Below, piece by piece: positions 1 through 12,779 of a stretch of DNA of 64,000 bases. The notes beneath the pieces were generated by a model. It saw only the letters and a program-made list of their open reading frames with translations, did no database searches and had not been told where the DNA came from. This DNA comes from Zonotrichia leucophrys gambelii (taxonomy: Eukaryota; Chordata; Aves; Passeriformes; Passerellidae): contig NC_088178.1 in NCBI RefSeq assembly GCF_028769735.1, forward strand, positions 19,356,357-19,420,356, in the 5' to 3' direction. Within the stretch, counting starts at the first letter, position 1; every line of letters begins with the position of its first letter. The position numbers were made by a program, and so were the translations under genes.

Positions 1-299
1 ATACTCCTTTCCATTACTTAATGCAGAAATAAGCCAAAGAGTGAATAAGGAGCAGAGATGGTGAACAGGGATTGCACAAGAGGCCTGCCTGATGGCTCAA
101 GGAGCTCCTCAACACCCCAGGGCTTTCAGGAGCTCTCTGGTCATTGGAAAAGATGCAGACAGAGCAGGGGCTGAGCCAGCTCCTCCCAGCACTCAGCTCA
201 CAGGCCCCCTTGCTCGGATCTCTGTGCCTACAGACACAGCTTCAACCACAACTACAGAGCACTCTGACCCCTACATGAGTTTGTAGTCTAAAGATTGGG

Positions 300-3090
300 G
301 TTGCATCCTTGAGAAAGAACTGTAAATCACTTCTGACCAAGGAAGAATGACGGGTTTGCCTCCTGCACTGTGTATAAGCACACTAACCACCAGGCTACTC
401 TCCATGGCACAGCAGAGGACCTTGTTTAACTGAGGGCTCAGAGGACCTTTGCAAAGTTTACCTTGAGCACCAATTTTTGAAAAAAGGGCAGAGGAACTTA
501 TTTTAGGACCAGCATTAGGACAGTGAAGAACTCAGAGCTATGAATAAGCATAAAGATAGATATTTAAGACAACCCCTCCCTCATTGTTTTTTCTATTATC
601 TCCTGGTTTGTATTTAAGTTTTTTTGGTTTTTTTCCCCCCAGATAACTACATTCTCTTTTATACCTATGCTAATGTACATATATCTACTGAATACTACAT
701 AAACTAAGCAGATTTGGCATTTTATGTCCATATATAGTTACACCTCTAAAATCTAGACACTAATAGTTTAAATACTTCAAATGTATGACTGTTTTACCCA
801 CTTTCACAGACCTTTCTGAATGTTATAGGAGGAGATATTTCCTGCCATGATGCAAAGCATGACTCTACTTATGTAATATGCTTTTGTCTTCCTTTCATGC
901 ATCTTTATCTTCATCATTAATTTTGTACCACCACGTAAATCCTAATGTTTATCTCCTGTAAGAATATGAAACACTGTATTGCCTTCACACTAACAGGGAA
1001 GCATAAATATTATACCTTCTTTCCCGAAGAGCAATTTCAATGTATTCCTCACAGAGAAGTGTCCTCCTTATTGTTATCCAACATCTGAGAGGCATCAAAG
1101 TTGCAGTAATAGTTAGGCTGCTAATGTAAATCACAAACTGTTTTTCAGCACATGTGAACTGGAATCTTACTGCCCTAAACGCTGATACATAAATACAGTT
1201 ATTTGACATAATGTAATTTCAGAGCAAAATCACATCAGTGCATTGACCTAATACCAAGTTCTGTATGACAGTCTCATATTCTTGGCTGATTACTTAGAAA
1301 ATGCAGCCTAAACCACCCTGTGCAAGTAAAAAATATCTAACCTATAGAAAATAAGATTAATAACCTTATTGGACAGATGCACTCTGAGATTCTAATTCTG
1401 CTTCAATTCCTGTTTAGCAGAAGTTCATTAAACTCCTACATCATGAGTCTGACCTAGAAAAGTAAATAAGTACTCTGCTATTCCCTTTAGAGCCCTGAGT
1501 TACTAATAAGGAATTATAAATCTCCAGCCACTTTGTCAAGCAGCCAAATACATCCCAAGTGAAACACAACTGCAAAGTTCACAAAAATGAGACCAACTGA
1601 AATGCAAGACTAAAAATGTGATTTTGTTTTATAGACCATGAACTAATACCACATTGTTTCTGCTTTTGTGAAGTACAAATATGAACAAGCAGGAATGCAG
1701 TAAATGCAACTAACTTCAGCCACCTAACTTCACCAAGTCTCCACTGGGCCTTGTTTGTCTCCTCCTTGAGCATCAAGTTCCTGCACTTACATAGGACTGT
1801 TCATCATAGATGTTTAAGCTTTTATGAAGACAGATTGGTAGTTTAGATGTGAAGAGACTAAGGAGCAAATAATCATAAAAAATTCCAACATTCCTCAGCC
1901 AAAGCCACCACGCAAGCCAGAAATGGGTCTGTAATGGGATCACAGTTCCCTGGATCAACTTCCAGCTCTAAACCCCACAGAGTATCGTGGGCATTGCTCC
2001 AGCAAAATTATAAGCAGATACATTACTAGAAATTTATGAATAATCACATTGAAGCAGAGCCACAGCCTTCCTGTGCTAAGGGTGAAACCTGAGCTCTGCT
2101 GGAAAACCTGGCTTGCTGATAAAACCTTCTTGGCTTCAGTGGGTCTAGGACTTCCCCTCTTATTCTAAATGTTTCCTGAAAATCTGCCTTGGATTTGTTG
2201 ATTCATCTGTTGGATGACCTCAGTTATACTACCCAGGCTATGTTAAATATAGTAGCTTGAATTGTCATTACCTACAGCAATTAAGCCTATAATTAGATCC
2301 CCTTCAATGTCTTCTTGACTTGCAAATGCATCTCTCTGACCTTCCTGGTGCTGTTTTACATTTGACCCTAGAATTTCTTTGGTTGCTTTCCTAATACAGT
2401 AGCTCCAAAATTGACTTTGAACTCTCTGGCCAAAAAGCCGAGCCCTGGTTTTAACAGTATAGTGAGAATTACTTCCAATCACGTTTCCTCTCTCTAACTA
2501 CAAAAGACTTAAGGTTCATTTACAAATCATGCTGCTGCCGCTTATCCCACTGCTTTTGCAAGTGTCCATCAGCAAACAGCTTCGCAGAATATTCTGTATG
2601 CTGCTGAAACTTCAGAATTTGCAACTGTACACATAAACATTGGTTGTGGGAAGAATTTGGCTATACTGGTAAGACTGGTAAGCTCGACCTTTCACCTTGC
2701 AAGGCTCACTCCATTTGTCATGAGGAAACCCTCCCAACAAGACCATGAAAGCCCTAAAAGCCTGTCTGCTCCCAGAGATGAAGATGTTATGTCTGGTTCA
2801 CAACAGTCATGTTCTGGCCATGACTAAACCTTCCCAAGTCAAACACTGCATATTTGGCTGCTGCCTTCTGAGGGCAGAGTGGTCTGCACAATGCACATTC
2901 TGTGTGTACAGCACTGAACAGTCTGGGACTCTGTGGTATGAAAATAAGTTATAACATGGCTTCTCAGTTTGAATTATACCTGTTGTATTTGTCATGCTGA
3001 TTTTTAATTCTCTATCCACCTCTAAAGCTGAGATGGCACCGTTAATTACATAGCTGGAACACTGTATCTGTATAAAAATGTGAATGAAAT
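300..3090. other. Unannotated intronic sequence
   Basis: AT-rich unique-looking DNA with short T- and A-runs. The ORFs on both strands are short (under 80 codons), mostly lack conserved features and overlap one another. No repeat family or RNA gene was recognised. Confidence 0.5.
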
Positions 3091-3096
3091 TGTTAA

Positions 3097-3270
3097 ATTA
3101 AGATTGCCTCCAAGAAACTGTTGCTTAGACTCATTAGCAATATAATAGTGCAGTAATTGAAATGCATGCAAGAAGCTGTTTATGCAACTGGCCAAGAAAT
3201 CTGACAGTTACTAAAGGCAATCTTAATCTATACAAAGAGAGGGTTAATTAAAAATATGCAAATAGTTCAT
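3097..3270. promoter_or_regulatory. Candidate conserved non-coding element with inverted repeat
   Basis: A 13-bp perfect inverted repeat (ATTAAGATTGCCT at 3097-3109; its complement at 3215-3227) encloses about 105 bp. Next to it are homeodomain-type TTAATTAA and an octamer-like ATGCAAAT near 3245-3265. That density of homeodomain and POU-type words is typical of developmental enhancers in introns. Cross-species conservation could not be checked, so this is a suggestion only. Confidence 0.25.
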
Positions 3271-3299
3271 GTTCTTGTGTTTCAAACTAGGAGGTACCA

Positions 3300-5160
3300 A
3301 GTGTTTCATTCAAATAGGTGATGAGAAAACAATAGATCCTCTGGAAGATCACAATGAGATGTGAAACACATTGTACAAAAGGTGTTAAAAATCATGTGTT
3401 GAAATACAACATACCAGGAAAACAGAAATTAAAATCCTGTGTACTGGTTCAATCTGCGTCCCTTTTAGCATCCCACAGGAAAAATAAACATGTTTTGTAA
3501 CTACTGACATCTTCACATCAACTTCAGAGACCAAGTCACTGAGGGGGTTTTCCAGCCTCACACAGGGCTTCAAAGACAGCGTGTCACAGGCTTTCAGCTC
3601 TGACAGAAAAAGACAGACATGGCTTTGGGCTGTGACTGAGACAATGCTGGACTGTTATGTGGTTAAAACCAGCTAAAATTCCACCAATTTTTCAGTAAAC
3701 TGAAGAGTAATGCTAGAAACTGGACAGTCTGTGACTCTACTTCAGGCAATTTAATATCTCCTATCTTTTATTTTCCTTTTCTCTCTATTCCATAAAATAC
3801 CAATAAATCCTCTTTTTCTTTAATCTAAGCTTAATTGGGTTTTTGGCTGTTATCTGGGAAAATTACTTTTTCACATTCCTGAGGGAAACAGAACAGTGTC
3901 CTCAGGAGAGCGAACACGTCAGCCTGGTGGTCAAGGTCAGGGGAAAAAACTGTTATCTTCTTTTAAAGAATTGCCTCAAAGGGGTCAGTCATGTCATTAT
4001 GAACAGAGAAAGGGCTAAATGACTTGAGGATACAATGCACCATCAGGGACCTAGATACACATAATAGTCTACTGGTACTGAGTGGTAGGATTATACACAA
4101 ACATGTTAGGAATAAGATGGATATCTTAAAAAAACACTTCAAAAGTAATGTGCTGAATGAAATACAGTGCACGTGCAGAAGTCATATCATTTAATTATAA
4201 AAGTGTAATTAAAGTGGTGCAATTGTCCTAATGTGGATGGAGACTTAGAGGTACAAAGGTGTTTGTTTCATGATAAGCAAGTCTTAGAAAGCAAGAATAA
4301 AGGACATCTCTGGGATAAGGTATCTTGACACTATACATCTATGCCCAAGGCAGAAGACAACTATTTCCATTAGGGATGTGAACATAATGGAAAAAAAAAG
4401 TGCACAGAGACCAGTCCCGACAAAAGAGAGCAGAAAAGGACAAAATTGGGTTTTTGATTTAAAAAGCATTTGAAAAAAGCAGTTGTCTTTTGTTTGTACA
4501 TGAAAGGCATGCCATCATGAACACAAAGGAAACTCTGCATCTCAGTGACGTCCTCCTCAGGGTTTGCACAAACAGGCTTTCCATTAATAGTTCTCCACAT
4601 TGTGTAATTATAGCAAACAGAAATACACCCACCTCCACAAGGTGCTTTCAATGGAGTTATCACTTTGCAACACTGAGCCTAGCATTTTCATTATTTTTGC
4701 TGCATTGTATCACCATGCTGCTTTGAATATTTATTCAAAGCATTTGTGTTCCAAATATTTCCATTTTCAGAATATAATTTAATGTATAGACAGAGCAGCA
4801 GACTGTCTGCTTCCTGACAGGGCTGATAAGAACCAAAATGTTTACAAGGCAAAGCTGTCTGAGAAGCAAAGCAACAGACCTCTGCAGGACAGCTGCTCAC
4901 ACAGGAGTATCTGCTGGAAAAACTGAAATACTCACACTGACAGAACCTTCCTACCTGCTAACCACACATGTTCCTCTGAAATACCAACACAACTCATGAG
5001 TACAACCAAAGCTATTTTTATTGTGAAAATACTCTACTTTCCCCTTCTGGGGTTAGATGTAGATACAGTACAGATAAATTCCAGGCACCAACCTAATTGA
5101 AACGTTTTGCTGTGGCACCAACGCTATTCCATGAGGTTTTTCTCCTCTTAGCTGTGGTGT
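3300..5160. other. Unannotated intronic sequence
   Basis: AT-rich non-coding DNA. A 97-codon minus-strand frame near 4370-4663 overlaps plus-strand frames and shows no domain. Nothing else was recognised. Confidence 0.5.
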
Positions 5161-5175
5161 GCTGGGATGAACATG

Positions 5176-5210
5176 CATAATTATACATACATACATACAC
5201 ATATATATAT

Positions 5211-5241
<31 letters not shown>

Positions 5242-5242
5242 A
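5176..5242. repeat. (ATAC)n/(AT)n compound microsatellite
   Basis: Alternating blocks of CATA tetranucleotides and AT dinucleotides make up about 65 bp. A 139-codon frame starts just upstream and runs through it. Its first third encodes a His/Tyr/Ile-only repeat, which shows the frame is a product of the microsatellite. Confidence 0.9.
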
Positions 5243-6195
5243 TCTTACTTTGCCTGGATGTCCTCACCAACTCTGTATGCCATGGAAACTCACATCAGAG
5301 TTTGTGTTGTTTGTCCGGCATTGAGCACTCTTACCTCCAGCTGCATTCTTTGGCAACACCTCCTGCAATCCTAACTTGCACCCACAATCTACTAAATCCC
5401 TATCCAGGATCAAGTTGCTCCCATGGGACAACTGTGCAAGTGATTCAAAAAAATACCTCAATATTCATAATTCTACTGTGGCTGCTTTGTGAGAGGGCTT
5501 GGAAGGGAATAAACAACCCTGAAACAAACTGCTTTATGAATTATTCTGATGCAAATTCATACTCTAAAGCACTTCTCTTGTGCTAGAAGAAATGAATATA
5601 AACAACTGAGAATATATTTTTATATTTGGATTTACAGGGGTCATTATAAAAGAGTGATTAACTCCAACAACCTCTGCACAAGTACTGATTTAGAGAGTTA
5701 GGTGAGAATCATAGTAGTGATTGACAGCCAAGCAATACATTCCCCTAACACAGAGTCACAGTCAAAAAATGTTAAATTCCATTATTCCTATTTCATGATG
5801 TGGATTTTAAAATATTTACACCTAGATCTTTAAAACAGATAGACACTGAAATCTGTTAGAAATAAATGCAAATTTTCATCAAACTACTTCTGAAGAACTG
5901 ACCCTCTGGATTTCTCAGGGTATTATCATCACAGTTAATGTATTCACACAGGAAAGGAATTGGCTCAGTCACAAGCTGAGACTTGCTGCACCCTCCTCAG
6001 TGAACAAAATAATCTCATATTAGAATTTTGTACATTTTCAAACTGTTTCAAGGATTAATATTGTTCTGTGCAGCTTGCTCCCTTCCCATAGTGCTGGGTA
6101 ATATGCTGATATCACTGTAAAATCAGGGTCCTAAACCCATGAAATGGTGAATTCTATGAAAACTAGCAGGTGTTTGAATTCCATGATCCTAGCAG

Positions 6196-6500
6196 GCTAT
6201 CATGGCACCCGAGTGCCAGGGAGGTCCAGCGGCTCCCTGGGATGCAGGAGGGCAGGAGGAGGGGGCTCTCCATGGAGCTGGCAGGGCTCAGCCCCAGCTT
6301 TCCAGGCAGGGAACAGCCAAGCTGGGGCAGCCCCAGCCCTGGGCAGCTCCCTGGGGACAGGGATGTGCTGAGGCCAGGCCAGGATGGCACCCTGAGGCCG
6401 GGCCTGGCTGAGCAGGGCTGGGACACAGCTGGAGGCTGGCACCACTGCAGCGTTGGTGTCAGTGTCACTGCGCCTCAGGCTGGGCTCAAATGGGGCTCCT
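6196..6500. other. GC-rich, CpG-poor block
   Basis: About 300 bp of markedly GC-rich sequence lies in an AT-rich intron, built of GGCTGG, CCAGG and CCCAG words with few CpGs. Frames are open on both strands (up to 141 codons), but the composition alone explains this. It may be an inserted repeat or old LTR fragment of a family I do not recognise. No coding or RNA assignment is possible. Confidence 0.4.
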
Positions 6501-6519
6501 GGGCTGAGAGAGCTGGGAA

Positions 6520-9500
6520 GAGCTGTTCACACCCTCCTCCAAAGCAAAAGCAGAACTGCTATGTGACCCCTGCAAAAAGTGTCTGTAGATTTTGAGGAGA
6601 ACATGCAATGTGTGGGGGAAAGGTCCTGTCATGAAGGAAAGGCTGGGAAACTGTTTGTGCCTGCAGCATGACACCCACAGCAACACCAGTTTCATATCCA
6701 ATGATCTGAAAGTAGGCATCAGAAAAAGGACACATAGGTCAAATAGTATTTGCAATATTTAGAGGTACCAGCCAAACATTTAGATGGCAATGCCTGTCAG
6801 ACCTTAGTACAATGATCCCACAATAGCAGGGCTACACCAAGCCACACGAACCAAGTGGCACCATTTACTATTTTACTAGTCTAAAGTATGTCAGGATAAG
6901 ACAGCAGGCTACAATCTTTCTCCCATATGTATAATTTTGGTGAGTTTCACAAAATGCCAAATTATAAACCTAGTGTAATCATTTTATAAGAAATGAGATC
7001 TTTCCAGTTAAGAGGCTTAAACTTGAGATACCGAGCTCAACACAAGAAGTATTCCACTAATAGCAATTTATGGCAGCTTGTGTCTGTCCAACTAATATAG
7101 ATTTAATTGCCAATAACCCTCCTTTACTTCTGAAAACAACTCGAGACCAGTCTTTCAAAAAAGTCACTACATAATTCATTTTGGAGGATTTTTTTTTTCA
7201 TCTCTTCCTAATGCAGTTTTAAATTTACATGTTCAATAACACAAGCAACACTTCAGCTCTAAGAGCCAGAACCAATCTTGACCCTCATTTTATCTTAGCT
7301 GGAGATAATTACTTGATACTAATGCAGAGTGCCAAAGACATTCTGGAATTTCACTGAATTATTATTAGCCAGATTTTGGATCAAGTCACTCAGTATAACA
7401 CTGCCTCAGTTTATTTTGCAGTATTCTTGTTTGCTTGCAAATGAAAGCCACAAACCTTGACTGTACTTTCAAATAAACCCACAGACTTGAGGACCAATCT
7501 CATAATCTGATATATGAGAGTAATCACATCAATTGGTTTGTACAAATCCTTCTCCAATAGAAGGTTTCCCTGAACCACGTTGAGTGCATTTTCTACACAC
7601 CAAATGCATGAACAGTACATTCCACACAGGGTACTGTATGTACACAGCAAGTGGTCACTGCTTTTTGTGCAGCTGTCAGGTGAGCACGTGTCAGACTGAG
7701 GCAAGCAATACCTTGAAATTCAGTTGTATCTCTGTGGATGACTGGTTAATTTTATGGAGTCTAGACAGAAGTTTGAAAATTAACATGCATAAATTTGAAT
7801 CAATCATTCCTCTGCATTTAGCAATCACTGCACTACTGATATCTATGGAAAAATGACCAGAGCTGTCTGGAATACCAATAAGAAACTCCCCAGCCTGTCA
7901 GCAAATACTGAAGTATTTACATAATCACAATTCTGATCTTTGCAAGGATGTAGGCTCTCTCTAATGAGGCGCCCATGCCCTTAGCAGCTATTAGCATTAA
8001 GTAATGGTCAGGCACGGTGCAAAATCTCCATGGCTCAGCCTTGGTACATAGAGCACAGTGTTATGTGTCACATGAGCAAAGACCTGCTAGATTCTCACTA
8101 ATCAGTTCTGAGAGAGCCAAAGGCTCAGTGATTGTTTCATCAACTCAGGTTTATTCCAAGTATAGCTCATCAGATTACAAGTCTGACAGACGCTGAAGTA
8201 CCTCAGTGTTGCACAGCTGATGAGCAGTGTCACAACAGCAAACCCAAATGAGGCTGAATCTCTCTTTCAAAACTTATTTTACATATTAAACTTCTCCTTC
8301 AGAACATACTTCAAGAATTTGATGTATCATCCCAAAATTCTTTAATATTCATATGCCACTAAAATGCATACTCCAAAACCTCCTCTCACTGTGTGCCTGA
8401 AGTGATACCTCTACAGATGCTGAAGTAGTATGAAAAATATGTCCTTTTGTGTTCTTAATGGATCACAACCAAACACAAGGACACAAGATGGCTGATCTGA
8501 GAAAGGAAGTCATAGAGACATTAACTGAAAAAGACACCTGATATATGAGGTAATCCTCACAGTAGATGTTTCACATGCATCAGACAGTTGCTTCGATATC
8601 AGTGCTCTAAACAAGTATTTCAACCTTCCTTTGCAGCCAAGTAAGCACTTAATAATCTCATCTAGTATATTTTTATACACTGTAGAACATTTTATTCTGT
8701 CTACCCCACCCAGCCTAATCAGAAGTGACACACACAGGCATGCTCCCTCACACTCATACTGAGAACCTGTGTTCTGCTACCAAAACAAATCCCTCTGGGT
8801 TACAGGAGTTTACAGCCTTCAGGACATTCTGCAATACTGCAGGAACCTTCCATTGCAGAGGCACAAATAATCAGCATAGACATTTGTAGGTAGGCCAGTT
8901 ACTTATTTTATCTTCTGATGCTTTAACTTCCTTTTTCACTTCCATCCCCTCTCCCCCACCGTGTTTGATAGTTACATCATTTAAATTACCATGTAACTGT
9001 ATCAATATGAGATAATCAGTTCCCACAATACTTTTATCACAAAAATTTCTCAGATATACTGTATATACTGTATACTGTAACAGTTATTTTATGTTTACCT
9101 TGCAACTTCTTGCCTTACCTACTGTCTTTCATCTGACTTAGCCCCCAAATTCTTTAGGCCTGGCAACTGATCTATTTATTACATGTTTATAGATTTCCCA
9201 GCACATTGAGGCTTGGTTCCCCACTTGTGCCTTAAAACAAATACACAGTAACAGAAGAGGTTCTCCACTGCAATTCCCCAGGGACCCTTCCCCACCAACA
9301 TCCCAGTGCTCATTTCTTTCCAGCTCTCTAGCCAAAGTAACACTAATTTGCTTCACTCACAGCAATCTACAACTACAGAAAGGGCAGTTCAGCCCAGCTT
9401 GACCCATGTGACCAATGTAATAAGCAGAATTTAACCATCCTTGGGAAAAAAAAATCACTCTACAATCTACTTTGAAGAATTCATGGAGTGTATGCTGATT

Positions 9501-9670
9501 TACATAAAGTATCAATTGATCTCTGTTCCAAAAGACACTGTCCTTTATACTGATCCTTCTCAAAAACACTTTTCCCATCATTGCACAAAAACTCATGCAA
9601 TTTATATCCTAGGGTACAACATGAAACTGAAAATGGGGGTGGGGGTTCAACTTTTGTGTGGGCCATTCAC
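6520..9670. other. Unannotated intronic sequence
   Basis: AT-rich DNA without recognisable exons or RNA genes. A short TACTGTATA-type tandem lies near 9053-9080. The small ORFs have no family features. Confidence 0.5.
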
Positions 9671-9680
9671 TTAAGAGCCA

Positions 9681-9730
9681 GACTTGATGATCCTTTTGGG
9701 CTCCTTCCAACTCAGAATATCCTGTGATCT
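9681..9730 (+). mobile_element. CR1 LINE 3'-tail remnant
   Basis: The words ACTTGATGATC, CTCCTTCCAACTCAGAAT and CCTGTGAT match the usual end of avian CR1 elements, in which a GATGATC...CCTTCCAAC...TTCTGTGATTCT tail precedes short terminal repeats. Only the last 50 bp or so remain. Confidence 0.6.
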
Positions 9731-9734
9731 GGAA

Positions 9735-11230
9735 ATAAAGATTAAATATTTGACTAAACATTCCCTCCCCCCTGCTCCCCCACCCCATCAAAGGGTTTAT
9801 GAAGCATCAGAAAGTCATAGTCAGTTAGGTATTAAACAGGCATTAAATCAATTCTGAAGTCCCTTTTCCTGAAGTAATCCATACTGAACAAAAAAAAAAT
9901 TGAATAAAATCTTCACCCTAGTAAATAATTCATGATAAACACAATCTTTGGAATTTGAACACATAATTAAATGCTGTCATCATTAAACATTTATCAAGTT
10001 GAAAATATGGAACACTTGAAAACACCCAATTTGTTAGTACAGAGAAATGTGACTTGCCCTGATTATTCACTGAACCCCTGACATACTGTAACATTGGAAC
10101 TTGAATTACTGCATCAGATGCTTGCTCATAACAGAACATTACAGACTACAAAATAAGTTTTGGGTTTTCAGGAGTTTATTTTCATTTAAGAATCTGAAAT
10201 TATACACTGAAGGCACTGGTAGTCAAGGAGAACTGTTTAGAAGGAGCTAGGTGAGTCCTGGCCTTGAAATATTTACAGATGTAGGGAAATATTCAGTTAC
10301 ATACATTTAATGGTCAAACTTAAAACATTGTAACAGGACTGTGAAAGGAAATGAATGATTTGCACAATGGATAAAAGTCCTTAATGGCACATCTGTACCT
10401 GTCAAACTAATACCCCACCACAGTCACTGCTAAACAATTCCTCTTGAAGAAAAGCAAAATACTGATGATGGTCACAATTTGAACACAGATTCTCTTCACA
10501 GAAAATACTTCAAAACCACTTCTGTTTTGAAAATTGTTCATTAAAAAAAAAAAAAAGCAAAACCTAAGCTTCCTGGAAATTTTTCTCTCAATACCAGGGT
10601 TACTTGGTTTTCCTAAAATGATTTTTGTTCAAGAAAAACTACAAATATAAAAAATATGCCATACGAAATATAAAATCTGGTTTTGAAATATCAACAAATT
10701 AAAAAAAAAAAACAACGCAGAAAAACCCTTGAAATATTTTTTAAATGTTTTTGCTTTCTGGTAGGTCGCCCCTGTAAGAGAGAATTACGAAAGAAACTCA
10801 TCCTCTCACTATTATCATAATGTGGCTCACAGGTAAACACAAAGTGTATAAACCATATGCAACACATTCAGATCAATTCCACTCACTAAAAAGCAACTGA
10901 AGAAACGTTCCTGCCATGCAAGTTATTTGACATTAAATCAATAATTAAAATAAATTTAATTTCACTTGGGATTCCACTTATCTTAGAGCAAAACAAGTAA
11001 ATAAATCCTATTTGTTTTCATGTTTGTGCTTTCTTTGATCTTCAAAACACAGGGAAATCTACTGCATATTAAAGTAATTTTGTACACTCAATATCATTAA
11101 TTTCTCCACAAACTAGAGTCACCAAACCTCAGCTTCATTTTAGGACAACTCACAGCAATGCTCAAAGGGATTACCTCTCTCCCACAAGTTATTTATGAAT
11201 GTCCATTGAAAAACTGCAGAAGTGCAGGCT
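9735..11230. other. Unannotated intronic sequence
   Basis: AT-rich DNA with poly(A) runs near 9888, 10543 and 10700. No exon, RNA gene or repeat family was recognised. Confidence 0.5.
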
Positions 11231-11260
11231 ATTAATTTATCCATTAAATAGCTAAAATAA

Positions 11261-11405
11261 TTTGTTATAATTTGTTATATTATGGACTATTCCTATAGTC
11301 CAAAATACAACAAATATACTATATTTGTTATATAGTATAACAAATCCTACGTGTTATAGGATTCCTATACCATTCCTATATAATTTGTTATATTCTGGAC
11401 TATTG
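11261..11405. repeat. AT-rich cluster of inverted and direct repeats
   Basis: Three perfect inverted repeats overlap or adjoin: TGGACTAT/ATAGTCCA (11283-11302, 4-nt loop), AACAAATATA/TATATTTGTT (11309-11329, 1-nt centre) and ATTTGTTATA/TATAACAAAT (11323-11345, 3-nt loop). A direct repeat of about 26 bp beginning ATAATTTGTTATATT occurs at 11267 and again at 11380, differing by few bases. The structure suggests local palindrome growth by template switching, or the remains of a small AT-rich transposon. Confidence 0.7.
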
Positions 11406-11419
11406 CTGACACTTTATTT

Positions 11420-12590
11420 CTCTAAGCAATCACCTACAAAGGAAAAACAAATGTTTATAATTGTCAAAACATATCTACAACTCTAGCCAAACAGGCTATC
11501 CATAAAAGCTACTGATATATAATAACCAAGAATATTTACAGCTGACTGTAAATATTAACTGACCATATAGGTTAGCTTTAAATAAGTAACTAATATGAAG
11601 ATTTGGGCACATGGCATCAAATTTAGCTTTATTTGTATTACAGTGTAGCTTGTAATTAACAATAGATTTGTTCAATGCTTAAATTTAAACCCCTTCTTTT
11701 TTAGGATTAAGACTTTTTATGAAAAAATAAATACACCTGCAGAAACACAATTTAGAGACAGATCTGTGTAATTAAATAGGATTGAGAAATTCTGCCCAGC
11801 TCCAGGCTGGATGCCTGAGCAGATTTACCCCAGGGAGGCCTGGCTTTTTTGAGCTCAGAGTTTCGGGTAATTTGGCTGTGGTCACGGAGGAGCTGCAGTC
11901 CTCCAAATCTCCATCTGTGCCTGGACAGGAAAGCTGTCCTCAGGAGCTGCAATACAGATGTGATGCCTGGCATTAGCCAGAGCTATGGGGCTCAAACCTA
12001 ATTCCTGTTTAAAGACATGGAAGTCTTAGGTGGAATCAAGCTGAGGTATTGATTCTTATTACATGTAATAGGCAAACAAGCATCATAAGCCCCGATTAGT
12101 GCCATAAGCCTCCCAGGTGTACTTAGCACAAAGATACAACTGAAGGCTGGGAAAACTGAAAGGCAGAAGTAAAACAAAACATGAAATAAGATTACCTAAG
12201 CAAGCAGGAAGTACAAAGTAGAAAGCAAAAAAAAAAAAAAAAAAAAAGACAAGGCTAAAGGCAAGAAAATGTTAAATTTCATGAGGTGTAGTGTTTATGG
12301 AGTAGACAAAATCCAGAAGTCTCAAAGAGAGTACTAGGAAATATAATGGATACTGACATGCGATAATTTTTAAAGAGGATTTCTTCAGTAAGTGGGAACA
12401 CAGTTCATGGTCCTTTAAACATACCTCCTCAGAGAGGATCAGACAAAAAAGCATTCATCAGCTTTCTTCCTGACATCAAAACCTGGTTAAAAAAGGACAG
12501 TGATCAAAAGCTCATTCCACCTATCAGACAACCAACCCAGATAACACAGCACGAGGTGCTCACAGGAGGAAAAGCACCCGAGGGAGGGGG
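11420..12590. other. Unannotated intronic sequence with A21 run
   Basis: Mostly AT-rich. A somewhat GC-richer patch at about 11790-11980 is open on both strands but is not recognisable as coding. A 21-base poly(A) run lies at 12227-12247. I saw no SINE or processed-gene body in front of it. Confidence 0.5.
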
Positions 12591-12601
12591 CTGGAGCACC
12601 A

Positions 12602-12665
12602 ACTCCACACAGGATGAACTCCACTGAGGACAAACCCCAAACAGGATGGGCCCCACACAGGACAG
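12602..12665. repeat. 16-bp tandem repeat, four imperfect copies
   Basis: Four consecutive 16-mers of the type ACYCCACACAGGATGA occupy 12602-12617, 12618-12633, 12634-12649 and 12650-12665, with a few substitutions between copies. They form a tiny minisatellite. A frame open through it on the minus strand is not a credible gene. Confidence 0.75.
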
Positions 12666-12779
12666 ACTACGGGGTGAGCTGCAGACACAGCTCCTGGCAG
12701 GATGAAAAGCACAGAGGGCTGTGGCTGCTGCCACTGCTGCTGCTCTGACTTTCAAACTACTGCTTCAGGGAGGAAAATT

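Noticed and set aside
5167..5586. 139-codon plus-strand frame
   Set aside because: Its first third is a translated ATAC/AT microsatellite. The rest has no domain.
12227..12247. A21 run as the tail of a retrocopy or SINE
   Set aside because: No gene-like or SINE-like body and no matching target-site duplication was seen around it.
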